The notes under the pieces were generated by a model, which was not told where the DNA came from, made no database searches, and saw only the letters and a list, made by a program, of their open reading frames with translations. DNA of 58,246 nt from Fulvivirga sp. M361 (GTDB lineage: Bacteria > Bacteroidota > Bacteroidia > Cytophagales > Cyclobacteriaceae). The translations under genes and the position numbers were made by a program. Location of the stretch: NCBI RefSeq assembly GCF_007097395.1, contig NZ_VKDC01000037.1:1-58246 (forward strand), written 5' to 3'. Below are positions 6,979 through 16,800 of this stretch, in pieces; within the stretch, counting starts at the first letter, position 1, and every line of letters starts with the position of its first letter.

Positions 6979-9572
6979 AAAAGGAAGACTGCACACCACC
7001 GGCCTGGGCGGATGCATTACTGGAATGGTATTGTTCTCCTGACCTTCTGGAAGACCTGCAGGGTGACCTATACGAGCGGTACCATCAGCATGTACAGGAC
7101 TATGGGCCATTTCGAGCCGCCATACTTTACATATGGGGAGTGCTACGTTTTATCCGGCCCTACACGATAAGAAGAAGGAGTACGCACTCTAAATCTAAAG
7201 CAAACCCATTCTTTCTGATTCCCAGCTACTGCAAAACGGCTTATCGCAGTTTGAAGAGGCAGCAACTCAACACTTTGATCAACATTTTAGGCTTATCTCT
7301 GGGATTATACTCATTTATTTTAATCTGTCTTTTTGTGAACGACGAGTCGAAATACGATCGGTACCTCTCTAATGCCGACCGTATTTATAGAATTACATTC
7401 AGCTATACCTCCCTTTCTTCTGCCGAACATTCAGCCTGGGTAGGGCCGGAAGTCGGAGAAGCACTAAAAGCAAATTACCCTGAAATTGAGGCGCATGTAG
7501 CATTGGTCAATGAAAAAGTGACCGTAAAAAATGGAAAGCACTCTTTCAGAGAAGAATACTTTTATTATAGTACTCCCAGCTTTTTCGATGTGTTCCCATA
7601 CGAATTCAGGTCTGATAGCAGGGCACAATCCTTCTTACCGGGTAGTGTTATGCTTACTGAAAAAACAGCCAAAAAATATTTCCAAAAGTCAGATCCTACC
7701 GGCCAATCGCTTGAGATAGAAAATAAGCTCTATAAAGTAGCCGGTGTTTTGAAAGATATTCCTACCCATACCGATCTGAAATTTGATGCCCTGGTCTTAA
7801 TAAAGCCAGAAAATCTGAAGTCCATCTCATGGTGGACCTTTAACTACGTTCTTTTTAAAGAGAAAACCTCTCCCCAACATTTTCAGCCTAAACTAAATGC
7901 CACCTATCAACAAGTATCGGCTCCCGAATTTGAAGAGCTGGGAATAGAGGGTCGTTATCATATGGAGGCATTGCCCGATGTACACTTCGGTGAAAAGAAG
8001 CTCTACGACACACCAAAGAGCAGTAGGTTAAATCTGTACATTTTTTCTACTGTAGCGCTTTTGGTCTTGTTAACAGCGGCCATTAACTACATCAATACTT
8101 CCCTGGGCAGTGCTGCTAAAAGGCAAAATGAGGTCGGGGTCCGTAAATCTGTTGGTGCACAAAACGGACAACTTAAAACACAGTTTTTGTTTGAATCTTT
8201 CATTATATGCCTATCCAGCCTTCTCATAGCGATAGTATTGGCCATATATAGCCTGCCTCACCTAAACTTACTTACCCAAAAAAGCATTCCTTGGTACGAG
8301 GTGACGTCACCATCAATGCTAACATTTTTGCTGGGAGTTACACTGGCCATATCACTTATTTCAGGCAGTTACCCGGCCTTTTACTTGTCATCAGTGAAGC
8401 CGGCAGACATTTTAAAAGGTAAAATGTTACTGCCTGGCAAAACACTCTTACGCAAAACACTTGTGGTGGTGCAGTTTTCAATTTCCATTGCCCTTATTAT
8501 CTCAACCTTACTCATTTTCAGGCAAATGGAATTAATCCAACGCACTTCTCATGGATATATAAAGGATCAGGTCATAGCTATTGATATCCCCAGGGAGCGT
8601 ACATTGAACACCACGTTACACTCATTTAAACACCAGGTAGAGACTTATCCATTTGTAAAATCAGCCTCTATGGTGGGTTTCAATTCCTGGCCTACTGCTG
8701 ACAGAGCTGTAGAAGTTTATGAAGTTAACTCCAATCAAAAATGGCAGTTGAAGCCATTGAATGAAATATATGTTGATCAGGACTATTTTGATGTGTTAGG
8801 TTTATCATTAAGCGACGGCAGGACATTTGAAACAAGAGAAGTGCGGGAAGCTGAGCCAGTCGTAATTGTGAACCGGGCCTTATCAGAAAGCCTGGCCTGG
8901 AAAGACCCGCTCCTGCAAGTAGTAAATGATGAAGATGGCTACGAATACCAGGTAATTGGGGTATTAGAAGACTTCCATTTCAATTCTGTCCATGGCAAGG
9001 TAGAACCTATGCTGATCTTTCCCGGTTTGGATTATCCTGAAAAGCTGATGATTAGCCTTGAAGCAGATGATATAATTCAGACGGTCGAACATATAGAGCA
9101 GCTATGGAAAGAGAGCATACCAGAACAGCCATTTGTTTTTGAGTTCCTCGATCAATACTTCCAACAGCAATACAGTCATGAAAACCGCCTTAAACAAGTG
9201 TTTTTATTCTTCATGCTGATGGCAATTAGCATCGCATGTTTGGGGCTATTTGGTTTGATGGCGCTGATCATGAATCAAAAACTAAAAGAAGTGAGTATTC
9301 GAAAAGTATTCGGAGCCGATAAAAAACAGCTGTTAGTCGCATTATCCAAAGACTACATCTTGCTTATTCTCATTGCAATAGGTATCGCAAGTCCGCTGAC
9401 AGCCTGGATAATGGATCGCTGGTTGGATGGGTTTGCATACAAAACTGCTCTTTCGTGGGATGTATTTATGCTCACCGGCGCACTTGTCCTTACTATGGCC
9501 ATGATCACCATGTCCTATCATGTGCTAAAGGCTTCTTTTACCAATCCATCCTCTATCTTAAAACATGAATAA
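6975..9572 (+). CDS. FtsX-like ABC permease with permease-prefix domain (ADOP-type orphan permease)
   Basis: An 865-residue inner-membrane protein. Residues 1-70 carry the permease prefix domain (PPAWADALLEWYCSPDLLEDLQGDLYER is its signature, given here in part: PPAWADALLEWYCSP). Then two MacB-PCD plus FtsX units: the first membrane segment near residues 95-115, a periplasmic domain, four-helix FtsX region with RKSVGAQ, a second PCD, and a second FtsX region with the matching RKVFGADKKQL motif near the end. This duplicated layout without an ATPase is the Acidobacterial Duplicated Orphan Permease type. The start is the ATG overlapping the padR stop; a GTG 36 nt upstream gives no conserved residues. 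No ATP-binding subunit is encoded nearby, so it must borrow one or act differently. Probable role: mechanotransmission across the envelope. Confidence 0.92.
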   Translation: MKKEDCTPPAWADALLEWYCSPDLLEDLQGDLYERYHQHVQDYGPFRAAILYIWGVLRFIRPYTIRRRSTHSKSKANPFFLIPSYCKTAYRSLKRQQLNTLINILGLSLGLYSFILICLFVNDESKYDRYLSNADRIYRITFSYTSLSSAEHSAWVGPEVGEALKANYPEIEAHVALVNEKVTVKNGKHSFREEYFYYSTPSFFDVFPYEFRSDSRAQSFLPGSVMLTEKTAKKYFQKSDPTGQSLEIENKLYKVAGVLKDIPTHTDLKFDALVLIKPENLKSISWWTFNYVLFKEKTSPQHFQPKLNATYQQVSAPEFEELGIEGRYHMEALPDVHFGEKKLYDTPKSSRLNLYIFSTVALLVLLTAAINYINTSLGSAAKRQNEVGVRKSVGAQNGQLKTQFLFESFIICLSSLLIAIVLAIYSLPHLNLLTQKSIPWYEVTSPSMLTFLLGVTLAISLISGSYPAFYLSSVKPADILKGKMLLPGKTLLRKTLVVVQFSISIALIISTLLIFRQMELIQRTSHGYIKDQVIAIDIPRERTLNTTLHSFKHQVETYPFVKSASMVGFNSWPTADRAVEVYEVNSNQKWQLKPLNEIYVDQDYFDVLGLSLSDGRTFETREVREAEPVVIVNRALSESLAWKDPLLQVVNDEDGYEYQVIGVLEDFHFNSVHGKVEPMLIFPGLDYPEKLMISLEADDIIQTVEHIEQLWKESIPEQPFVFEFLDQYFQQQYSHENRLKQVFLFFMLMAISIACLGLFGLMALIMNQKLKEVSIRKVFGADKKQLLVALSKDYILLILIAIGIASPLTAWIMDRWLDGFAYKTALSWDVFMLTGALVLTMAMITMSYHVLKASFTNPSSILKHE

Positions 9573-9577
9573 CGCAA

Positions 9578-10849
9578 ATGAAAATACGTACTGACTTTAG
9601 CGTCATATCCATTCCTTTCGGCTTGCTCGTTATTTTAATGCTATATTCTCTGAAGGTTGCATCCCAAGACCGGCTAACCATACAAGGGATGGTAATAGAT
9701 AAGGTTTCGAATGAACGACTTCCGTTCGCATCAATAGCTTTAAAAAATTTGCCTTTGTCCACGGTTGCTAACCTGAATGGTGAATTCACTTTTCATATTT
9801 CTCCTAAACACCGTGAAGATACTTTGATGATCTCAATGCTGGGATACAAACAAAAAGAGATCCTTTTAAATGTTTTAACCTTTAGGCAAAAACAACGATT
9901 CTCCCTGAGTCCGTCTGAAAAAGTCCTGGATGGCATTGTGATAAAGGATAGCCTTACCGCTAATGAAATCATAAAATTAGCCATCAAACGTATCCCTGTT
10001 AATTACCCGAGCTATCCCGTATCAATGCAAGCCTTTTATCGAGAGAGTCAGTCGGTCAATGGCAACTATGTTTCGCTTGTGGAATCCGCCATCACCATGT
10101 ACAATGAAAACCGTTTCAAACGCAATACCTTTTCAGGAAAAACCCGTGTAAGAGTGGATGAGTTGAGAAGAAGCTTCAGCCATGTACATAAGTACAACGA
10201 TTTTTGGGATACGGAAAACCTTTTGTTACACGCATTGAACCTTAACCCTGTCCCTAACAACTCCAAAGCTCTTGAAAAAGGAAATTATCAACGAGAGCCT
10301 AACACAACCATGGATGGAAAAACAGTTTATGTACTTCGGGATACCGTTATGAGAATTGGGATCATGCGTTTTTTCGTTGAATCGCATTCTTATGCCGTTA
10401 TACGTATCACTAATTCGTACAACGCAGACAATATGCCTAAAGTGACATGGGAATATGACGATTATGACTCAATGGTCATTCATCCAAAGCACAGAAACCT
10501 GGTGATCAGCTTCAGGAAATACAATGAACGTTATCATTTGAATTATTTATCCATGGATCACGCTCATCATTATGTCATTAACGGAGAAAATCGTGATGTT
10601 TTTGGAATTAAGCAAGACATTATTATCAACCAGATCAACACGAAAAACCCGGTCAAAATCGATAGAAAGGTAAAAGCCAGGCTCAACAAAACCCTGGAAA
10701 GCCATCAATATGATTTTAACAGGGAGTTCTGGAGTTCTTACAATATGCTTAAAGAAACACCCCTGGAGAAGAAACTAGTAGAAGATCTTGAAAAAGAGGT
10801 TTCTCTTCAAGACCAGTTCGAGCAACAGAGTACTAAAGAGAAGCAATAA
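9578..10849 (+). CDS. Exported protein with CarboxypepD_reg-like domain
   Basis: A 423-residue protein with an N-terminal hydrophobic signal, a carboxypeptidase-regulatory-like beta-sandwich at about 32-115 (IQGMVIDKVSNERLPFASIAL, then NLNGEFTF and MLGYKQKE), and a C-terminal region of about 290 residues resembling the periplasmic part of DUF5686-like proteins (ANEIIKLAIKRIP...FYRES). It starts 5 nt after the permease stop codon and is surely in the same transcript as padR and the permease. It may be a periplasmic or outer-membrane partner of the permease; that is inferred from position only. No catalytic residues are evident. Confidence 0.8.
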   Translation: MKIRTDFSVISIPFGLLVILMLYSLKVASQDRLTIQGMVIDKVSNERLPFASIALKNLPLSTVANLNGEFTFHISPKHREDTLMISMLGYKQKEILLNVLTFRQKQRFSLSPSEKVLDGIVIKDSLTANEIIKLAIKRIPVNYPSYPVSMQAFYRESQSVNGNYVSLVESAITMYNENRFKRNTFSGKTRVRVDELRRSFSHVHKYNDFWDTENLLLHALNLNPVPNNSKALEKGNYQREPNTTMDGKTVYVLRDTVMRIGIMRFFVESHSYAVIRITNSYNADNMPKVTWEYDDYDSMVIHPKHRNLVISFRKYNERYHLNYLSMDHAHHYVINGENRDVFGIKQDIIINQINTKNPVKIDRKVKARLNKTLESHQYDFNREFWSSYNMLKETPLEKKLVEDLEKEVSLQDQFEQQSTKEKQ

Positions 10850-10859
10850 TATGAATGAA

Positions 10860-10907
10860 GAGAAATGATGACGGACTATTCAATTTAATAGTAAGCTATC
10901 ATTTCTC
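10860..10907. terminator. Hairpin between convergent genes
   Basis: GAGAAATGAT at 10860-10869 pairs perfectly with 10898-10907, loop 28 nt, in the 87-nt gap between two convergent genes (ends 10849 and 10937). The stem is AT-rich and no clear T-run follows, so it is at best a weak or factor-assisted terminator. Confidence 0.35.
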
Positions 10908-10936
10908 AACCTGTTTAAGCGCTCAAATTAAAACGG

Positions 10937-12250
10937 TTAAAGCAAAGCTTCTACCACTGGTCTCCCGGTATTTACTGTTGCTTTGATGTCATTTAAAAGA
11001 TTATACAACCCAAAATACGTCCGGTTCACATAAAGTCCGTGCCTGTTCCCTCTGGCCGTCTTGGAATTACGGATCTCCTTCATTTTGGACACTCTGTCCC
11101 CTACTTCAAATATCTTTTGAAAATACGTATCATCCCCGAAATTAAACGCATTACTTCGAAATGGTCTACCTAATAGTTCGATCATCTCCGTAAAAATATC
11201 CATGAAGAAAGCTTTCTCTTTTTTAGTATCCTGCACACTTAAAAAGCCTAATTCCAGGAATAGTGCTTCCAGATCATATTCTGCGTCCAGAATATCACTT
11301 TCCATCAACTTGAAATACTGTCCATAGAAATCATCAGGGATGACTTTGACACATCCAAAATCAATAATCCCCAGTTGATTGTCCGGGGTTATAATGAAAT
11401 TACCCGGATGAGGGTCAGCATGGACCTGCTTCAGCACATGGATCTGGAAGGCATAAAAATCCCATAAGGCCTGACCTATTTTATCTTTCTCTTTCTGAGA
11501 TGGGTTCTGTGCCAACCACTCTTTAAGATGTACTCCCTCTATCCAATCCATGGTCAGTACGCGTTCACAACTGAACTCAGGATAGTATTTTGGAAAAGCT
11601 ACATGTGCTATATGGGCACTTTTGGAGGTCAGATCTATGGATCTTTCAAGCTCCAGGCTATAATTGGTCTCTTCAATCAGCTTTTGTTCCACTTCTCCTA
11701 TATACTGTTCGAGCTCAGAAGTATTGACTTTAAACATCCGTGCGGCGATGGGCCTTACCATCTTCAGATCAGAGCTAATACTATCTGATACTCCAGGGTA
11801 TTGTATTTTTACAGCAAGTCTCTTTCCATTTAGAACGGCCTGATGTACTTGCCCAATGGATGCGGCATTAACTGCTTTTTTAGAAAATGAGTCGAATATA
11901 TCCTCCGGAGATTTGCCAAAATAGTTTCGAAATGTTTGCACGACCAACGGATAAGACAAGGGAGGAGCGCTGTATTGTGAAAGCGCAAACTTATCCTGGT
12001 AAGCAGTGGGTAATACATTTTTATCCATGCTCAACATCTGAGCAACCTTTAAAGCGCTGCCTTTTAATTCACTGAGCGAATTATAAATATCTTCAGCATT
12101 TTCCGCATCCAGTTCATCTCTGTTGAGTTCAGGGTTAAGGAGTTTTTTACTGTAATGTTTGATGTAGTTACCGCCTACTTTGGCCCCGGTTTTAATAAAT
12201 TTAGACGCACGTTGTACTTTGGAAGTAGGTATTCTTATCTGCTCTTTCAT
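10937..12250 (-). CDS. ABC1/UbiB-family atypical kinase-like protein (AarF)
   Basis: A 437-residue member of the UbiB/COQ8/ADCK family. Family marks present: the KxGQ-region GSALKVAQMLSMDK near residue 65 (here KVAQ, not KLGQ), the Ala-rich loop AASIGQVH with the VAIK-like lysine in RLAVKIQYPG, HADPHPGNF as the catalytic loop and IIDFGC as the metal-binding DFG. In other bacteria such proteins support isoprenoid quinone biosynthesis or lipid homeostasis through an ATPase activity. No quinone genes are nearby. It follows the TetR-like gene by 8 nt, so the pair is one transcription unit; this pairing recurs in Bacteroidota as far as I recall. Confidence 0.9.
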   Translation of the reverse strand: MKEQIRIPTSKVQRASKFIKTGAKVGGNYIKHYSKKLLNPELNRDELDAENAEDIYNSLSELKGSALKVAQMLSMDKNVLPTAYQDKFALSQYSAPPLSYPLVVQTFRNYFGKSPEDIFDSFSKKAVNAASIGQVHQAVLNGKRLAVKIQYPGVSDSISSDLKMVRPIAARMFKVNTSELEQYIGEVEQKLIEETNYSLELERSIDLTSKSAHIAHVAFPKYYPEFSCERVLTMDWIEGVHLKEWLAQNPSQKEKDKIGQALWDFYAFQIHVLKQVHADPHPGNFIITPDNQLGIIDFGCVKVIPDDFYGQYFKLMESDILDAEYDLEALFLELGFLSVQDTKKEKAFFMDIFTEMIELLGRPFRSNAFNFGDDTYFQKIFEVGDRVSKMKEIRNSKTARGNRHGLYVNRTYFGLYNLLNDIKATVNTGRPVVEALL

Positions 12251-12258
12251 TTCTTCAC

Positions 12259-12933
12259 TTACCTGCTTTGATATAAAAATTTAGCGAAATCCACCATCAT
12301 ATCCAGCGGACCCCGACCCATTAATTCTATGGAAAGGTTTACCGTTTTTTCTATGGCAGCATCTGTTTGTTGAAAATTAGTGGTATCATCCCTCAGCCAA
12401 AAGTTAACAATAAAAACAAGTTGTATCCATAAGGCATCATGGTATCTGTCAGACAATATCGGCCGTTTTATAATCTCTTCTGAATCCAGACCCTCTGCGA
12501 TAAGGTCGTGGATATAATCCTGGTACTCCTCTTTAAAGCTTTTCAAAAAAGAAGGTGAAAGCTCAGGCTTTTTAACACCTTTAAAGGAGTACATGATATA
12601 GCTTCGGTCTTTTTTCAACACCTCCATTAAGGTATAGTAAAAGGCCAGTAGTTTCTCCCTGACAGTATATTCCTGGTAGGCATTATCGTTTTTAAGTATC
12701 TCTAATGTGTGTATCATGTACGCTTTCCATATATGGGTTTTTATAGTTTTGAAAGACCCAAAATATTTGTAGAACTCTTCTTCAGGAAGTTTAAGGCCTT
12801 TCATGAATTGAAAAACCGAAGCAGGTTCTGAACCATTTGTCAAAACATAGTCCTTATAAGTATCCATGATCTTATTTCGACTGTCTGGTTTCTTTGTTTT
12901 AGTCGTTTTACTTGTTGCTTTTACAGTAGCCAT
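12259..12933 (-). CDS. TetR-like regulator paired with UbiB-like kinase
   Basis: A 224-residue protein. After a Lys/Thr-rich start, residues 20-75 look like a diverged TetR DNA-binding region (SVFQFMKGLKLPEEEFYKYF then GSFKTIKTHIW), and the remaining 150 residues are helical as in TetR ligand domains. Databases usually describe this group as TetR C-terminal domain-containing. ATG start. It is the first gene of a two-gene unit with the UbiB-like kinase (8-nt gap) and diverges from the SIMPL gene across 124 nt. It may repress its own operon or may have become a non-DNA-binding partner; the sequence does not decide this. Confidence 0.75.
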   Translation of the reverse strand: MATVKATSKTTKTKKPDSRNKIMDTYKDYVLTNGSEPASVFQFMKGLKLPEEEFYKYFGSFKTIKTHIWKAYMIHTLEILKNDNAYQEYTVREKLLAFYYTLMEVLKKDRSYIMYSFKGVKKPELSPSFLKSFKEEYQDYIHDLIAEGLDSEEIIKRPILSDRYHDALWIQLVFIVNFWLRDDTTNFQQTDAAIEKTVNLSIELMGRGPLDMMVDFAKFLYQSR

Positions 12934-13057
12934 ATTGATAAACTTGATTAAGTATATAACAGTTAAACGTCAGGGTGTTCTAAATGAAGTTAAAAAAAGG
13001 AAAAACTTTTATGGAAATTTGCAGCTCACAACATCCCAATTCTAAAAGAAAAGAATT

Positions 13058-13747
13058 ATGAAAAAGATATTGATTTTAGCCTTCATCGCCGTTTCCTGTT
13101 TTTCCTATGGGCAGGAACAAACTTCAAAAAAGAAAATTGAGGTAAAAGGTAGTTCAGAGAAAGAAATTATTCCTGATGAGATCTATTTAAGGATCACGCT
13201 CAAAGAGTACAAAGAAGGAAGCAAGAAGGTAACCATGAACCGATTAGAAGAGGGGTTGGTGAAGGTAGCATCACAGCTTGGCCTTCCCGAAGAAAGTGTC
13301 AAAGTGGATAATATATATGGCTACAACTGGAACTGGAAAAAGAAAAAATCCGAGGAGTATTTGGCGACTAAAAGTTTTCAACTAAAGGTTAGCGATGTAA
13401 AGTCGATCAACGATCTGGTGGATAAGCTAGACCCCAAAGGTATTAATAGCATGAATGTGGCCAAGCTAAGTCATTCCAAACTGGAAGAGCTAAAGTATGA
13501 ACTAAAAGCTGACGCGCTTAAAGCAGCCAAAGCCAAGGCTAAGTATCTGCTGGACGCCATTGATGAAAAGCTTGGGGGCGCTTTGGAAGTACAGGAAGTG
13601 GATTATGGATATCAACCACCGATATATGCCCGTAGCGCATCTTTTGATGAATTTGAGTCAAAGGCTGCGGGAGGTTATCAATCACAATTAGACTTTAAAA
13701 CCATCACCATTAAAGCAGAGTTTAGGGTAGTTTTTGAAATTGAATAG
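13058..13747 (+). CDS. SIMPL domain-containing periplasmic protein (DUF541)
   Basis: A 229-residue secreted protein: signal peptide MKKILILAFIAVSCFSYGQ, then a SIMPL/DUF541 domain starting with KKKIEVKGSSEKEIIPDEIYL, the conserved opening of this family, and ending with TITIKAEFRVVFEIE. Family members such as BP26 form ring-like oligomers in the periplasm or outer membrane; no enzymatic activity is established. ATG start with A-rich leader, typical for Bacteroidota. It is monocistronic: a strong terminator follows 16 nt after the stop codon and the neighbour upstream is divergent. Confidence 0.92.
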   Translation: MKKILILAFIAVSCFSYGQEQTSKKKIEVKGSSEKEIIPDEIYLRITLKEYKEGSKKVTMNRLEEGLVKVASQLGLPEESVKVDNIYGYNWNWKKKKSEEYLATKSFQLKVSDVKSINDLVDKLDPKGINSMNVAKLSHSKLEELKYELKADALKAAKAKAKYLLDAIDEKLGGALEVQEVDYGYQPPIYARSASFDEFESKAAGGYQSQLDFKTITIKAEFRVVFEIE

Positions 13748-13763
13748 GTGAAACAATATAAAA

Positions 13764-13799
13764 AAGGGTGGTCTTCAACGTTGAAGGCCACCCTTCTTT
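13764..13799 (+). terminator. Rho-independent terminator, 15-bp stem
   Basis: AAGGGTGGTCTTCAA pairs with TTGAAGGCCACCCTT (13764-13795; one G-U pair) around a two-base CG turn and is followed by CTTTATT. It ends the SIMPL gene and, being nearly symmetrical, may also serve the convergent peptidase gene. Confidence 0.85.
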
Positions 13800-13852
13800 A
13801 TTGCTGACATATCAGAGCAGTGGTTAACATAAACCTTGTTTAAGTTTTACGC

Positions 13853-16800
13853 TCAATGCATCACGATAAACCTTAATTGTACATTTCGGCTCACTAAAGG
13901 AAGGTTTAAAAAATAAATGCCCCTATCAAAATGGCTCACATCTAATACGGTGGTGTTCGCACCTGCTTGTACATGGTGAGAATAGATCCTCTTACCGTGC
14001 AATGACCAAATGGAAACGTCATCACCGGAAAATGTGATACTTCCCGACGTAATATTTAGTGAATGATCTGTCGGATTCGGGTATATCATCACATCATTTA
14101 CTGACAATAGATCTAAAGACGTTACTTCAGTTATATTCAAATTGAATGTATCGTTCGCATTATCACAATGGTTGTCAAATGCCTCAATAGTAATATTGAC
14201 TGTCCCTGGGCCAATAGGACGTAAGCTTAAAATATCTTCATTTAATGCTAATTCGACCAGGCCGGTTGGATCAGCATAAACATTCCACGTGAGCTTTTCA
14301 TCAGAGACAAAAACATCCTTCAGATCAATCCTTATCTTCTCATCCGTTAGTGTCATAGTTGCATCATCCGTTGGATTAACTACAATTGATGGGTTTGAAG
14401 ACCCATCTCCACATACCTCCAGAGTAACCGGAATTTTAATCACAGGTTTTTGCGGGTCATTTGAGTGTAGGGCCAAACTATCACTATATGTGGCTCCAAA
14501 TAGCCCGTGCGCATCAAATGACAGTGTTATTTCCTGGCTCGACCCAGGGGTTATAATAGCTTTTTCGGGCTCAAAACTTAACCAGTCATTTGCACCCGGA
14601 CTGACTCGGGCTACTCTTGGCCCCTGCAACAAACCAAGGTCCAAATCAATTTCATTACCAACTGCTAAAAGTCCGTTTATATCTTCCTGTGATGCTACAG
14701 GATAAATTTGGTAAAAGGATATTCCTTCAGTGCCTATTTCATCGATAAGTATTTTTGCAAAACGCTCCTTCCGGGTAATCACCACCAGAACATCTCCTTC
14801 TTCAACCGTCACTCCCCGTGAATATCCGACTACAGGCACAGGAGATGAGTCAAAATCAACTTGCCCCATGTTCAAAACGCCCCTACCCCAGGGAAAGATA
14901 AAGAAGTCTTCTATTTCGAGACTGAAATCAGCTTGATTTTCAATGACTACCTGGATTGAATTCTCAGGTGTCATTTTCCGAAGTCCAAAATTCCAACCTA
15001 AAAATCCACTTGTAACCCCATCCGTTATACTATGAGGTCCGGAGAAATTCTCACTATCCAGTTTCAGCTCGACTACTAAATCACTCCTTCCCTGGTTTGA
15101 TACCACCAGAAGCTGTTCAGAAGTTTCTCCAGTATCTAGATTTTCAACAAAAGCATCCTCACTTAGCGTCAAGGCTGGCGGTATGAGGCCGTTTCCTGAA
15201 ACAGGTAGCTGTATTAGCCCATTATTAGGGTCATTACTGGTAACGCACAGCGTGTCGCTTATACTTCCGGGAAACAACGGGTTGAAAGATATTCCAATTA
15301 AAGCACTTTGGGATGGATCCAGTGATACACGATCGACGTTCACCTTGTATTCTTCTTTTGTAAATATCAAATCTGTAATGTTCAATGTCTCATCGCCGGT
15401 GTTTTTAACAGTGAAAAACAAACTATCCGTGGTATTTATATACTTATCACCAAAATCCAGGTTTTCAGGTGTGATTTGAATATTTGGAGCGCTGGTGACA
15501 GTTAATGTTGTAGATAGGGTTACCAATGGATCAGATAGTGCATTACTGGAAATTATAATATCATTCAAATACATATCCGGATCGGTGTCTCTCGCATTAA
15601 ACAATACATTGATGGATTCAGTCTGTCCTGTGGCAATTTCTCCATTTAATTTCTCTAAATATAAGTTTGGGTCTTTGTCGATCACCTCAATGAAAGCAGA
15701 CATTATTGACCCTGTAGTGTTGTTGTCAATATATCTTGCATTTTCACCAGCATACCCTGCGTATAACAAGTAGTAAATTCTGGAGATATCCGAAAGGTTG
15801 CTAATTTCGTGATAATCGTTATCGGTGCTAGTGGCAAACTTATGATTGACCGTTCCATTGTCCTCAACAACGATCATATGATTGATAGAAGGATCCTCTG
15901 TGTCATAAACACGCTTCACAAAGGCTACATAAGACTTCTCTCCTTTTTCCATCCTCAAAACAGATGTATCCATTGAACCTCGCCTATCTGCCCCCAGGTT
16001 ACCGGTTATTCTAAAATAATTTACGCCTTGCGCCAGGTCTGCTCCCAAAACAAATAATCCGGGGAATTTAGCCGTGAAGTAAGCCGCATCGTTAAAAGCT
16101 GAGCTGTTAGAAAGCTGGTTATTTGTATAAGGAATGAAGTCACCAAGGTTTGTACTTAATATATTGCCTCTGTCATACATGTCATTGCCGCCGTCGGAAA
16201 TATTTGTTCCGGAGAAACCTCCTGAAAAAAGATATTTACCCGGAATCAAAGAAGTAATGTCTTCATAAAACCCGGAAAGAGCATTAAGGTCATCCTGCAA
16301 CTTTGAAACTGACTCGGACAGGAGTTTATTTGATCCGGCCTTCGACAATAAAACCTCAGAATCAGTAGCTGTTTCCAGTGAATATTCAAGAATACCATCA
16401 CCTGTATTTGTTATGTCAAATTGTTGTACTGATGTTTCGCCGGTAAAGAGAGAAACCTCCAGGTTAGGGGGGCTTACCTCAATATCCGATAGATCAGAAG
16501 TAATGACAGACACTACGTTAGAGATGGTAGAGGTATTGCCGAAAAAATCATCCGACCTTAAAGCAAAAAAGTATTGTGTTACCGGCATAAGGCCAGTAAT
16601 CAGCCTTAATTCCATAGTCCCTGCTGACCTTGCGGCTTCAGTTGCTACTAACCGGGCCAATTCAAAGTTGTTGTCATCAATAGGAGTATTACTCATTCTG
16701 ATTTCATAAGAACCGGATAAAACATTATCCTTATCGCCGGGAGCCGTCCAGGTAAGTTTCAGCCGATCCTGACTGATCTCAACCGCCGACAGGTCCGTAA

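Noticed and set aside
6975-9572. ATP-binding subunit for the permease
   Set aside because: No Walker A motif occurs in the permease unit or its neighbours; the only ABC ATPase is in the NRPS exporter.
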